The position numbers were made by a program, and so were the translations under genes. From Lactococcus fujiensis JCM 16395 (GTDB taxonomy: Bacteria > Bacillota > Bacilli > Lactobacillales > Streptococcaceae), in NCBI RefSeq assembly GCF_002441655.1, contig NZ_JXJU01000002.1:1-64000 (forward strand): a stretch of DNA of 64,000 nt, in the 5' to 3' direction. The notes beneath the pieces were generated by a model, which saw only the letters and a program-made list of their open reading frames with translations, was not told the DNA's origin and did no database searches. This document shows, piece after piece, positions 28,556 through 36,802 of this stretch. How positions within the stretch are numbered: the stretch's first letter is position 1; each line of letters opens with the position of its first letter.

Positions 28556-29767
28556 ATGGCTAAAAAATTTGGTCGTGTACATCTTATCGTAATGGACTCA
28601 GCGGGGATTGGTGAAGCCCCTGATGCCAATAAATTTTTCAATCATGAGACGCCAGACACGGGATCAAATACCATTGGTCACATTTCTGAACAAGTTGGAC
28701 TTGATGTCCCTAATTTTCAAAAATTAGGTCTCGGAAATATTACACCACTTAAAACTGTGGCGCCTAATGACAAACCTTTGGGATACTCTACAAAACTGCA
28801 AGAAGTTTCAAATGGAAAAGACACGATGACAGGTCACTGGGAAATCATGGGCTTGGATATTAAAAATCCATTTCCTGTCTATCCTGATGGCTTTCCTGAA
28901 GAACTTTTGACAAAAATTGAAGCCTTCTCAGGCCGCAAGATCATGCGTGAACCCAATAAACCTTATTCAGGGACACAGGTTTTGGATGATTTTGGTGAAC
29001 GTCAGATTGAAACGGGTGAATTGATTATTTATACTTCAGCTGATCCTGTTTTACAAATTGCAGCAAATGAAGCTATTATCCCATTGGATGAACTTTACAA
29101 GATTTGTGAATACGTGCGTGATATTACTAATATTGGCTCAGAATGGATGCTTGGCCGTATAATTGCTCGTCCATACGTTGGAACAAAAGCTGGTGCGTTT
29201 GAACGGACACCTAATCGTCGTGACTATGCTTTGGCACCATTTGGCCCAACCGTCTTGAATCACCTCGATGATGCAGGCTTCCCTGTTATTTCAGTCGGTA
29301 AAATTCATGATATTTATGAAGGTCAAGGGATTAATAAAGACATGGGACACAACTTAAGTGATATGGATGGAGTTGACCGTATGCTTAAAGCGATGGCTTT
29401 ACCAGAATTTAATGAAGGTTTACTCTTCGTTAACTTGGTTGACTTTGATGCCAAATACGGCCATCGTCGTAACCCAGAAGGCTATCGTGATGCTATTCAA
29501 GACTTGGATGGTCGTTTGCCTGAAATTATGGAAGCGATGCGCGAAGATGACATTCTCATGATTACAGCTGACCATGGAAATGATCCAACTTTTGTTGGTA
29601 CAGACCACACACGTGAATATATTCCTCTAGTGACATTCTCTAAAGCCTTTAAAGAACCTAAGCCACTCCCCATTGGACACTTTGCTGACATTTCAGCGAC
29701 CATTGCTGACAATTTTGATGTCAAAGCAGGTGAAATCGGGGAATCATTCCTCGATGAGTTGGTCTAA
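28556..29767 (+). CDS. deoB: Phosphopentomutase
   Basis: 403-aa enzyme converting (deoxy)ribose 1-phosphate to the 5-phosphate in nucleoside salvage. Alkaline-phosphatase-fold metal ligands are visible in [13 protein letters not shown] (Asp14), the nucleophile region [12 protein letters not shown] (Thr), and [19 protein letters not shown]. Length is normal. GAAGGAG precedes the start, and TATAAT at about 28496 is a likely promoter. deoD, its usual partner, lies 1.4 kb downstream behind three unrelated genes. Confidence 0.95.
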   Translation: MAKKFGRVHLIVMDSAGIGEAPDANKFFNHETPDTGSNTIGHISEQVGLDVPNFQKLGLGNITPLKTVAPNDKPLGYSTKLQEVSNGKDTMTGHWEIMGLDIKNPFPVYPDGFPEELLTKIEAFSGRKIMREPNKPYSGTQVLDDFGERQIETGELIIYTSADPVLQIAANEAIIPLDELYKICEYVRDITNIGSEWMLGRIIARPYVGTKAGAFERTPNRRDYALAPFGPTVLNHLDDAGFPVISVGKIHDIYEGQGINKDMGHNLSDMDGVDRMLKAMALPEFNEGLLFVNLVDFDAKYGHRRNPEGYRDAIQDLDGRLPEIMEAMREDDILMITADHGNDPTFVGTDHTREYIPLVTFSKAFKEPKPLPIGHFADISATIADNFDVKAGEIGESFLDELV

Positions 29768-29840
29768 TTTTCAAATCTCTTCACTTTTAAATAATCATAA
29801 GAATACACATGTGCTATAATAAGTACTGTGAATGAGATTA

Positions 29841-29854
29841 GAAGTGCTCACTTC
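29841..29854. promoter_or_regulatory. Inverted repeat in the leader of the GyrI-like gene
   Basis: GAAGTG-CT-CACTTC lies about 20 bp after an extended -10 box (TGCTATAAT, 29812-29820) and before the ribosome-binding site. It could be a repressor operator, but the regulator is unknown. Confidence 0.4.
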
Positions 29855-29896
29855 ATTATCATTATCACAAGTAAAATGTGTTTGAGGAGTTCCATT

Positions 29897-30400
29897 ATGG
29901 CGTATGAAATCATGAACGTGTTGATTGACAATTGGCCTGCTACGCAACTCGTTGGTCATCGTTACACTTTTGAAGATGCTGACGAAACAGCATTTGGTCA
30001 TCTTTGGGAAAAGTGGAATGCATCCGACCGTTGGGCAAATTTAGCAAAACTTGGAAAACCAATAGCTTGTGTCGGCTTGATGCGGTTAAAAGGGGAATCG
30101 TTTGAATACTGGATTGGCAACCTTTTTGCAGAGCGTATCCAAGTACCTGAAGCATTTGAATCATTAAAGTTTCCAGCAATAAAGGCCGCCACTGCTTGGA
30201 TTGAAGGATTCCCAAATGAAATTTTTGGGAAAGATCCTGCTTGTGGAGCGTGGGACACAATTCTACAAAAATATCCTAACCTAAAACGAAAAACTGTTGA
30301 CGGGTGGATGATTGAGCTTGAAAATTATACCGCGCGTTTTGATCGTGTGAATTCGGAAGGACATTTGACATTAGACTATTTATTTTTTGTTACAGATTAG
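29897..30400 (+). CDS. GyrI-like/AraC effector-binding-domain protein
   Basis: About 167-aa stand-alone effector-binding domain of the GyrI/SOUL type. Family-like segments are WPATQLVGHRYTFED at the N-terminus, GEWIGNLFAE-like YWIGNLFAERIQVPE, and LDYLFFVTD at the end. Such proteins bind small amphipathic molecules or modulate gyrase. ATG 29897 is supported by GAGGAG (29884-29889). A GTG at 29828 directly after a -10 box could add 23 residues but gives an atypical N-terminus. It is followed by an arsenate-reductase-like gene. Confidence 0.65.
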   Translation: MAYEIMNVLIDNWPATQLVGHRYTFEDADETAFGHLWEKWNASDRWANLAKLGKPIACVGLMRLKGESFEYWIGNLFAERIQVPEAFESLKFPAIKAATAWIEGFPNEIFGKDPACGAWDTILQKYPNLKRKTVDGWMIELENYTARFDRVNSEGHLTLDYLFFVTD

Positions 30401-30446
30401 AAAAGAAGTAGGCTAGTGTTCAATTTATTGAACAAAATAACCAAAA

Positions 30447-30830
30447 ATGAAAAAAATTTATTTTATTTGCACTGGCAATTCATGCCGTTCACAAATGGCA
30501 GAAGGATTTGCCAAGAAAGAATTAGCTAGAAGTTTTGAGGTCCGTTCGGCGGGTGTTGAAAAGCACGGCTTGAATCCTCAAGCTGTTCAGGTGATGAAAG
30601 AAATTGGTTATGATATTTCTGGTCAGACTTCGGATTTAATTGATTTAGAATACTTTAACCAGTGTGACTTGATTGTGACTTTGTGTGGAGACGCCCGTGA
30701 TAAATGTCCCGTGGTTCCAAAAGGTCATGAACATCTACATTGGGCACTTGATGATCCTGCTGGAAAACCAATTGAAAAGTTCCGTCAAGTTCGTGATGAA
30801 ATCGAGAAAAGAGTGAAAAAATTAAAATGA
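30447..30830 (+). CDS. arsC: Arsenate reductase (thioredoxin-coupled type)
   Basis: 127-aa low-molecular-weight phosphatase-fold protein. The P-loop CTGNSCR (Cys8...Arg14) and the redox cysteines Cys80 and Cys87 (LCGDARDKC) match thioredoxin-dependent ArsC, which reduces arsenate to arsenite. No ars efflux gene or ArsR is adjacent, so a general role or an incomplete resistance set is possible. Its end overlaps the zinc-ribbon gene by four bases (ATGA). Confidence 0.8.
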   Translation: MKKIYFICTGNSCRSQMAEGFAKKELARSFEVRSAGVEKHGLNPQAVQVMKEIGYDISGQTSDLIDLEYFNQCDLIVTLCGDARDKCPVVPKGHEHLHWALDDPAGKPIEKFRQVRDEIEKRVKKLK

Positions 30831-31093
30831 AAAAAGAATTTTGCCAAAGTTGTGGGATGCCGCTTACAAATGCCGAAGATTTTGGAACAGAAAAAGACGG
30901 TTCCAAATCAACGGAATATTGTCACTTTTGTTATCAAAATGGGACATGGACTCAGCCAAATATTACCCTTGAAGAAACGATTGCCAAAGGTCACGAAGCC
31001 ATTGATCGAATGGAAATCAATCCATTGAAAAAATGGTTTTTCAGAACTTTTTGTGGCATGCAAATAAAAGGTTTAAAACGCTGGAAAAAATAA
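30827..31093 (+). CDS. Zinc-ribbon protein
   Basis: 88-aa protein with a zinc-binding pattern CQSCGMPL (Cys6, Cys9) and CHFCYQNG (second pair) in the N-terminal 50 residues, resembling the putative zinc-ribbon family found alone or fused to AraC-type or GyrI-like domains. The C-terminus has another Cys in TFCGMQIKG. It is translationally coupled to arsC, so the GyrI-like, ArsC and zinc-ribbon genes probably act together. The function is unknown. Confidence 0.65.
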   Translation: MKKEFCQSCGMPLTNAEDFGTEKDGSKSTEYCHFCYQNGTWTQPNITLEETIAKGHEAIDRMEINPLKKWFFRTFCGMQIKGLKRWKK

Positions 31094-31205
31094 TTCATGC
31101 AAAGTAACCTGTTGCGCAGACAAAATTCGTTAAAGTTGACTCTGTCATTCCTGACAGCCTGATTGATTAAATCAGCCAAATTAGAAATAGAAAGTAGAAA
31201 TAACT

Positions 31206-31907
31206 ATGCCAACACCACATATTGAAGCTCAAAAAGGCGAAATCGCAGACAAAATCCTTCTGCCAGGGGATCCACTTCGTGCAAAATTCATTGCCGAAAA
31301 TTTCCTTGAAGATGCTGTACAATTTAATAATGTCCGTGGAATGCTCGGATTTACAGGAACTTACAAAGGTGAACGTGTTTCCGTAATGGGAACTGGAATG
31401 GGAATTCCTTCAATTTCAATTTATGCTAACGAATTGATTACTGAATATGGTGTCAAAAAATTGATTCGTGTAGGTACCGCTGGATCAATCAATGCTGACG
31501 TTCATATCCGTGATCTTGTAATTGCTCAAGGTGCAGCAACGACATCAGCTATTGTTCGCCATGACTTCCCTCAATTTGATTTCCCAATGATTTCTGATTT
31601 TGATTTACTTGATAAAGCCTATCATATCGCCAAGGACATGAATTTGACTGCACACGTTGGTAACGTTTTGTCATCAGATTTGTTCTACGGTGGACCTGAC
31701 GGAGTGGAGCTCGGTAAATATGGTGTTAAGGCAATTGAAATGGAAGCTGCTGGTTTGTTCTATTTGGGCGCCAAATATCATGTTCAAACACTTGCCATCT
31801 GTACAATTTCAGACCATATTTTGACTGGAGAAGTAACTACTTCTGAAGAGCGTCAATCCACATTTACTGACATGATGAAAGTTGGTTTGGAAACTTTGAT
31901 TGCGTAA
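31206..31907 (+). CDS. deoD: Purine nucleoside phosphorylase
   Basis: 233-aa hexameric-type (trimer-of-dimers) purine nucleoside phosphorylase. It splits purine nucleosides with phosphate to base and ribose 1-phosphate, the substrate of DeoB. Signatures include [14 protein letters not shown] (phosphate site), [16 protein letters not shown], and [10 protein letters not shown] near residue 180, with the catalytic Asp in [10 protein letters not shown]. Normal length. The 112 bp upstream hold a small CTGATT/AATCAG hairpin. Confidence 0.95.
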   Translation: MPTPHIEAQKGEIADKILLPGDPLRAKFIAENFLEDAVQFNNVRGMLGFTGTYKGERVSVMGTGMGIPSISIYANELITEYGVKKLIRVGTAGSINADVHIRDLVIAQGAATTSAIVRHDFPQFDFPMISDFDLLDKAYHIAKDMNLTAHVGNVLSSDLFYGGPDGVELGKYGVKAIEMEAAGLFYLGAKYHVQTLAICTISDHILTGEVTTSEERQSTFTDMMKVGLETLIA

Positions 31908-31918
31908 AAACAATAATA

Positions 31919-31953
31919 AAAAAGAAAGAGTTTCAGGATTCTTTCTTTTTTTA
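31919..31953 (+). terminator. Terminator after deoD
   Basis: AAAAAGAAAGA and TCTTTCTTTTT with T tail. Confidence 0.75.
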
Positions 31954-32029
31954 TTATTTTTTAATTCATCTCTCATTTTTTTAGCTAAAGTTGATTTATG
32001 ATATAATTATTAGAAATGAGGTGAATATT

Positions 32030-32479
32030 GTGAAATATGAAAATTTTATTAAAGAGGCAGATTTAAAGGTTGAAGATTTCCGCGCTGCTTTTGCTTTTGG
32101 GAATGATGGCGAAAATATTTCTGATCCTAAAATGGCAGATGAATTGTTAGACGAACTTTTGAAAGGTCGTAAAACAGCTACAGCAAGTGCTGTCGAAGGA
32201 TATGAGGAAAATGAACCATTTCCAATCGTAGATGGTCGATTTGACATTGTTCTGAATGGCAAAGGGGAGCCCATCGCTGCCATTACAAATACACGAGTAT
32301 ACCAAACTTCATTTGATCAAGTTACTGCTGACCACGCACGACGTGAAGGTGAAGGAGATTTGAGTTTGGCTTACTGGCGTCAAGCTCATGAAGCGTTCTG
32401 GCGACAGTTTGATCTTTACCGACCTAATATGCCCGTCCTTTGCGAAGAATTCGAAGTCATCTATTCGAAGTCCAAATAA
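32030..32479 (+). CDS. ASCH-domain protein
   Basis: 149-aa ASCH (PUA-like fold) protein. The core (residues about 40-145) shows LLKGRKTATASA, a typical GxKxxT-type ASCH loop, and ITNTRVYQTSFDQVT. Family knowledge: ASCH proteins bind RNA or act on modified nucleosides (YqfB-type amidohydrolases). GTG 32030 is chosen because GAGGTGA (32018-32024) sits six bases upstream; the longer frame from 31991 overlaps the -10 box TATAAT at 32002-32007. Confidence 0.75.
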   Translation: MKYENFIKEADLKVEDFRAAFAFGNDGENISDPKMADELLDELLKGRKTATASAVEGYEENEPFPIVDGRFDIVLNGKGEPIAAITNTRVYQTSFDQVTADHARREGEGDLSLAYWRQAHEAFWRQFDLYRPNMPVLCEEFEVIYSKSK

Positions 32480-32580
32480 AAATTAATAATAATCTAATAA
32501 ATAAATTATTAATGTGAAAATTTAGTAGTTATTAATAATTTCAGAATCAAGATATGAGAGAAAAGATGTTGGAGAAAAAA

Positions 32581-34248
32581 ATGAAATCAGACATTGAGAT
32601 TGCCCAAGAAACGGAAATGGAACCGATAAGTCAAATTGCACAGAAGGTGGGGCTTACTTTTGAAGAGATTGAACTCTACGGAAAATATAAAGCCAAAATA
32701 CCATTCGAAGTCATTAATAGAATTAAGAATCGTTCGAATGGCAAATTAATTTTGGTGACAGCAATTAATCCCACGCCAGCTGGTGAAGGAAAATCAACTG
32801 TTACAGTTGGTTTAGCTGATGCCTTTAATCAAATAGGCACGAAAACAATGGTGGCCCTCCGTGAGCCCTCTTTAGGTCCTGTGATGGGAATGAAAGGTGG
32901 TGCCGCTGGTGGGGGCTATGCACAAATTTTACCTATGGAAGACATTAACTTGCATTTTACTGGTGACATTCATGCCATCACAACTGCAAACAATGCCATC
33001 TCGGCATTTTTGGATAATTCTCTCCAACAAGGAAATCCTTTAAATATTGATCCTCGCCGAATTATTTGGAAGCGTGTTTTGGATTTGAATGATCGTGCGT
33101 TACGTCATATCACGATTGGTTTAGGAGGCCCTGTTAATGGGGTCCCTCGAGAAGATGGGTTTGATATCACGGTAGCAAGTGAAATTATGGCTGTCTTGTG
33201 TTTGGCAACTTCGATCGATGACTTAAAAGCTAGAATTTCACGAATTGTCATTGCTAGTACCTACGACCGCAAGCCAGTTACTGTCGATGATTTGGGCGTT
33301 TCTGGTGCAATTGCGATGTTGTTAAAAGATGCACTGAAACCTAATCTAGTGCAAACAATTGAAGGGACACCAGCCCTTGTTCACGGTGGACCATTTGCCA
33401 ATATTGCTCATGGCTGTAACTCTGTTTTAGCGACGCAAACGGCACTCAAATTATCGGATCTCGTTATAACTGAAGCAGGATTTGGCGCTGATTTAGGTGG
33501 TGAAAAATTCCTTGATATAAAGACACGTCAATTAGGTAGTACTCCAGATGCTATTGTGTTAGTAGCAACGGTCAGAGCCCTTAAAATGCATGGGGGTGTC
33601 AATAAAAATAATTTGAAAGAAGAAAATGTTGAGGCCTTAAAAATAGGTTTTAGCAATCTAAAACGTCATTTGGAAAACATGCAATCTTATGGTCTTCCAG
33701 TTGTTGTCGCAATTAATCAATTCGCTTCGGATACCGCAGCAGAAATTAATGAATTAATGAGGCTGACCGAGGCACTTCATGTACCGATTTCGCTTTGTCA
33801 GGTCTTTGAAAAAGGAGGGAGGGGTGGAATTGACCTGGCCCAAAAACTTCTACCATTGTTACAAGAAAAAACTGAATTTAGTTACCTTTACGACTTAAAT
33901 GAGTCTGTTGAGGAGAAAATTAACAAACTTGTTACAAATATTTATGGCGGTTCCAAAGTGAGTTTTTCGGCCAAAGCTAAAAGACAAATGAGAGAAATTG
34001 AAGAAAATCATTGGAATAATTTGCCAATCTGTATGGCAAAAACACAATATTCATTTTCAGATAATCCGAATTTAATGGGAGCGCCGGAAGGCTTTGAAAT
34101 AACCGTCCGAGAGCTTATTCCTAAAATTGGGGCTGGATTTATTGTCGCCTTATTAGGCGATATTATGACTATGCCTGGCTTGCCCAAAGCTCCTGCTGCC
34201 TTAAAAATGGATGTGACAAATGAGGGAAAAATAAGTGGATTATTTTAA
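32581..34248 (+). CDS. fhs: Formate-tetrahydrofolate ligase
   Basis: 555-aa enzyme making 10-formyl-tetrahydrofolate from formate, THF and ATP for purine and initiator-tRNA synthesis. The P-loop [11 protein letters not shown] lies near residue 64; further signatures are [13 protein letters not shown] and [14 protein letters not shown]. The open frame begins at 32554, but GGAG at 32570-32573 and the family N-terminus MKSDIEIAQ point to ATG 32581, giving the usual length. The 100 bp upstream contain an AT-rich inverted repeat (ATTAATAAT/ATTATTAAT) that may terminate the ASCH transcript. Confidence 0.95.
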   Translation: MKSDIEIAQETEMEPISQIAQKVGLTFEEIELYGKYKAKIPFEVINRIKNRSNGKLILVTAINPTPAGEGKSTVTVGLADAFNQIGTKTMVALREPSLGPVMGMKGGAAGGGYAQILPMEDINLHFTGDIHAITTANNAISAFLDNSLQQGNPLNIDPRRIIWKRVLDLNDRALRHITIGLGGPVNGVPREDGFDITVASEIMAVLCLATSIDDLKARISRIVIASTYDRKPVTVDDLGVSGAIAMLLKDALKPNLVQTIEGTPALVHGGPFANIAHGCNSVLATQTALKLSDLVITEAGFGADLGGEKFLDIKTRQLGSTPDAIVLVATVRALKMHGGVNKNNLKEENVEALKIGFSNLKRHLENMQSYGLPVVVAINQFASDTAAEINELMRLTEALHVPISLCQVFEKGGRGGIDLAQKLLPLLQEKTEFSYLYDLNESVEEKINKLVTNIYGGSKVSFSAKAKRQMREIEENHWNNLPICMAKTQYSFSDNPNLMGAPEGFEITVRELIPKIGAGFIVALLGDIMTMPGLPKAPAALKMDVTNEGKISGLF

Positions 34249-34373
34249 GAACGCTTCCTTTCACATAAATAACAAATAGATTAAAAGGCTAAAAATTAGC
34301 TAACAAAATGACAAAATATTAAAAGTCTGTAAAGCCGGTTGAATTCTGGCTTTTTTGTGTTATACTTGCTGAG

Positions 34374-34979
34374 ATGTTTAAGAAAACTATTATTGTAGCA
34401 GCTATAATCTCAGGAATTGGCTTGAGTCCACTTGGTCAGTCCGTTCAGGCAGACCAAATTTCAAGCCAGCCAATTGATTTAAGCTCTCTCACAGAATTAA
34501 ATAATGCTTCGAAATCCCTCAATTTATTAAGACACACGATGAATAATACAGTGCTTTCGGTTTCACAGGAAAAGGAAAAGCAAGATGCTGAAAAAGCGGC
34601 TCAAAGTGCAAAAACAATCCAAGGTGATGAAAAAACTTCTGCGGACAAATTGATTGAACTTGCCAAAAAGTATATTGGTGTGCCATATGTTTGGGGCGGT
34701 AGTAGTCCATCAGGCTTTGATTGCTCTGGTTTTACATCTTATGTTTATCGTGAAGCTTTAGGAAAAGAGATTGGACGAACGTCATATAACCAAATTGGGA
34801 ATGGGAAAAAAGTCACATTCGCAGACGCTAAAGTTGGTGATGTTCTTGTCTTTTTCGGAGGTAGTCATGTCGGTATTTATCTAGGAAATGGCGAATTCAT
34901 TCATGCCCCAAAACCTGGGGATCAGGTCAAAATTTCTTCAATAAGTGGGATGACTCCAGATTATGCATTGGAATATTAA
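34374..34979 (+). CDS. Secreted NlpC/P60 peptidoglycan hydrolase
   Basis: 201-aa exported protein. A signal peptide covers residues 1-26 (MFKKTIIVAAIISGIGL...SVQA-D). A helical linker (30-85) precedes the NlpC/P60 domain (about 88-201) with catalytic Cys in GFDCSGFTSYV, His in GSHVGIYLG, and a final polar residue in FIHAPKPGD. It should cleave cell-wall stem peptides outside the cell. An extended -10 TGTTATACT (34358-34366) ends seven bases before the ATG, with TTGAAT 16 bp further upstream, so the message may be leaderless. Confidence 0.85.
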   Translation: MFKKTIIVAAIISGIGLSPLGQSVQADQISSQPIDLSSLTELNNASKSLNLLRHTMNNTVLSVSQEKEKQDAEKAAQSAKTIQGDEKTSADKLIELAKKYIGVPYVWGGSSPSGFDCSGFTSYVYREALGKEIGRTSYNQIGNGKKVTFADAKVGDVLVFFGGSHVGIYLGNGEFIHAPKPGDQVKISSISGMTPDYALEY

Positions 34980-34984
34980 GAGAG

Positions 34985-35007
34985 AAAAGGCGAGCAATCG
35001 CTTTTTT
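34985..35007 (+). terminator. Terminator
   Basis: AAAGGCGA, loop GCAA, TCGCTTTTTT. Confidence 0.75.
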
Positions 35008-35116
35008 CTATTTGTGTAACAAAAAATGATGAAAAGAAGAAATATTATCAAAATTCTTGTATAATAAAACAAGATGGCATTTTTACGGTGTCTTACTATA
35101 GAAAAGGAAGTAGAAA

Positions 35117-35341
35117 ATGGTCCTTCAATTATACTTGCAAGGCTTGTTAATTTCAGCAATATTGGTCCTCATTTTGAGTGCTATTTATGCATTTGCTTAT
35201 CTGGTGCGACACTCTGATCTCCCTTGGAGTGTGAGGCGAAATCGTATTTTTGATTTGATCTTGGTTGACCTATTAACGATTCCAGTTTTGAGTTTCGCCT
35301 TCTTAGGCTTACTGATCATTTTGAAAACAAGAGCTCTGTGA
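35117..35341 (+). CDS. DUF4059 family small membrane protein
   Basis: 74-aa protein with two membrane helices (about residues 6-28 and 48-70). The central LVRHSDLPWSVRRNRIFDLILVD is family-like. Family knowledge: DUF4059 genes sit directly upstream of trxB in streptococci, as here (77 bp gap). The function is unknown. AAGGAAG precedes the ATG. Confidence 0.7.
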   Translation: MVLQLYLQGLLISAILVLILSAIYAFAYLVRHSDLPWSVRRNRIFDLILVDLLTIPVLSFAFLGLLIILKTRAL

Positions 35342-35418
35342 GCAAAAAAATGGAAAAGTGAGTCTGTTAAGTTTACAATTGTAAATATAAGGACATTAGA
35401 ATAAACAGGGGAAATAAA

Positions 35419-36345
35419 GTGACAACTAAAAAATATGATGTAATTATTATTGGTTCTGGTCCTGCGGGAATGACCGCTGCCATGTATACAGCACGATCTG
35501 AAATGAAAACGTTACTTCTTGAACGTGGGGTCCCAGGGGGACAAATGAATAACACGGCGGAAGTAGAAAATTATCCTGGTTATGGGACGATTATGGGACC
35601 TGAACTGTCAATGAAAATGGCTGAACCGCTTGAAGGCTTGGGTGTTGAAAATGGTTATGGCTATGTAACATCAATCGAAGATCATGGCGATTATAAAAAA
35701 ATTATAACCGAAGATGAAACTTTTGAAACCAAATCAATCATCATTGCCTCAGGTGCAAATCACCGTAAATTGGGTGTACCGGGAGAAGAAGACTTCGGAG
35801 CGCGTGGGGTATCCTACTGTGCCGTTTGTGATGGCGCCTTTTTCCGAGATCAAGAGATTTTGGTTGTCGGTGGTGGGGATTCTGCAGTAGAAGAAGCCAT
35901 TTATCTGACCCGTTTTGGTAAAAATGTTACAATTATGCACCGCCGTGATCAATTGCGTGCACAAAAGATAATACAAGAACGTGCCTTCAAGAACGATAAA
36001 ATTAATTTTATTTGGGATTCTACAGTTGAAGAAATCAAAGGGGATGACCGCAAAGTAACTTCTGTTGTATATAAAAATATGAAGACTGGGGAACGAACTG
36101 AAAAAGAGTTCGGAGGTGTCTTTATTTATGTGGGTCTTGATCCAGTCGCTGAATTTGCCCAAGATCTTGGAATAACTGATGAAGCCGGTTGGATTATTAC
36201 TGATGATCATATGAAAACACAAATTTCAGGTCTCTTTGCAGTCGGCGATGTTCGTCAGAAAGACTTCCGTCAAATTACCACAGCAGTTGGCGACGGGGCA
36301 CAAGCGGCTCAAGAGGCCTATAAGTACGTCGCAGAGATGGATTAA
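35419..36345 (+). CDS. trxB: Thioredoxin-disulfide reductase
   Basis: 308-aa flavoenzyme passing electrons from NADPH to thioredoxin. FAD motif GSGPAGMTAA (residues 12-21), redox-active CAVC (Cys134/Cys137), NADPH motif GGGDSAVEEA, and the C-terminal FAD contact GLFAVGDVR are all present. The start is GTG 35419 behind GGGGAAA. It may supply the thioredoxin used by the ArsC-type protein 5 kb upstream. Confidence 0.95.
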   Translation: MTTKKYDVIIIGSGPAGMTAAMYTARSEMKTLLLERGVPGGQMNNTAEVENYPGYGTIMGPELSMKMAEPLEGLGVENGYGYVTSIEDHGDYKKIITEDETFETKSIIIASGANHRKLGVPGEEDFGARGVSYCAVCDGAFFRDQEILVVGGGDSAVEEAIYLTRFGKNVTIMHRRDQLRAQKIIQERAFKNDKINFIWDSTVEEIKGDDRKVTSVVYKNMKTGERTEKEFGGVFIYVGLDPVAEFAQDLGITDEAGWIITDDHMKTQISGLFAVGDVRQKDFRQITTAVGDGAQAAQEAYKYVAEMD

Positions 36346-36452
36346 GCCTAAAATAATTATTGAAAAGACTGTAAATTCAATAAAAATATGATACAATAGA
36401 AACAACGTATTTTGAGATGAGAAGGGAAAGGGCCTAGGCTCTAAATGAACAT

Positions 36453-36701
36453 ATGGAAAAACTGATTTATGACGCTCTAATCGTTATCATGTTGATTGTG
36501 TCTGTACTAATTGTAGTCTCTATTTTTATGCAACCATCAAAACAAGATGGAGCGGCTGATGCCTTTTCGGGTGGTACAGGAGAACTTTTCGAGCGAAGAA
36601 AAGCTCGAGGCTTTGAAGCAATTATGCAACGATTCACAGCAATCATGATTGGCCTATGGCTTGTTATTGGATTTGTCTTGGTTGTTCTGTCAACTAAATA
36701 A
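36453..36701 (+). CDS. secG: Preprotein translocase subunit SecG
   Basis: 82-aa membrane protein with two helices (about residues 5-26 and 60-80), the subunit that assists SecYEG export. The loop MQPSKQDGAADAFSGGTGELF is the SecG signature. It is followed by a terminator and rnr, the usual Gram-positive neighbourhood; smpB, often next, is absent here. Confidence 0.88.
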   Translation: MEKLIYDALIVIMLIVSVLIVVSIFMQPSKQDGAADAFSGGTGELFERRKARGFEAIMQRFTAIMIGLWLVIGFVLVVLSTK

Positions 36702-36705
36702 AAAT

Positions 36706-36733
36706 ACGGGCTGGGGACAGCCCGTTTATTATT
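36706..36733 (+). terminator. Terminator after secG
   Basis: ACGGGCTG (36706-36713), loop GGGA, CAGCCCGT (36718-36725), then T/A-rich tail. Confidence 0.75.
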
Positions 36734-36802
36734 TCCTCTATTGTCTATAGAATACCAAGCTCATGGAGCTTTTTGTCAGTACTGACAAAGAAAAGGAAAA
36801 AG

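Noticed and set aside
29828-29896. GTG 29828 as a leaderless start of the GyrI-like gene
   Set aside because: A strong GAGGAG site and family-like N-terminus support ATG 29897; the 23-residue extension is atypical.
32480-32580. Possible purine-regulator (PurBox) control of fhs
   Set aside because: No CCGAAC-type box is visible; only an AT-rich inverted repeat.
35749-36222. Long minus-strand open frame opposite trxB
   Set aside because: Shadow of a highly conserved enzyme gene; no promoter, ribosome-binding site or recognisable product.
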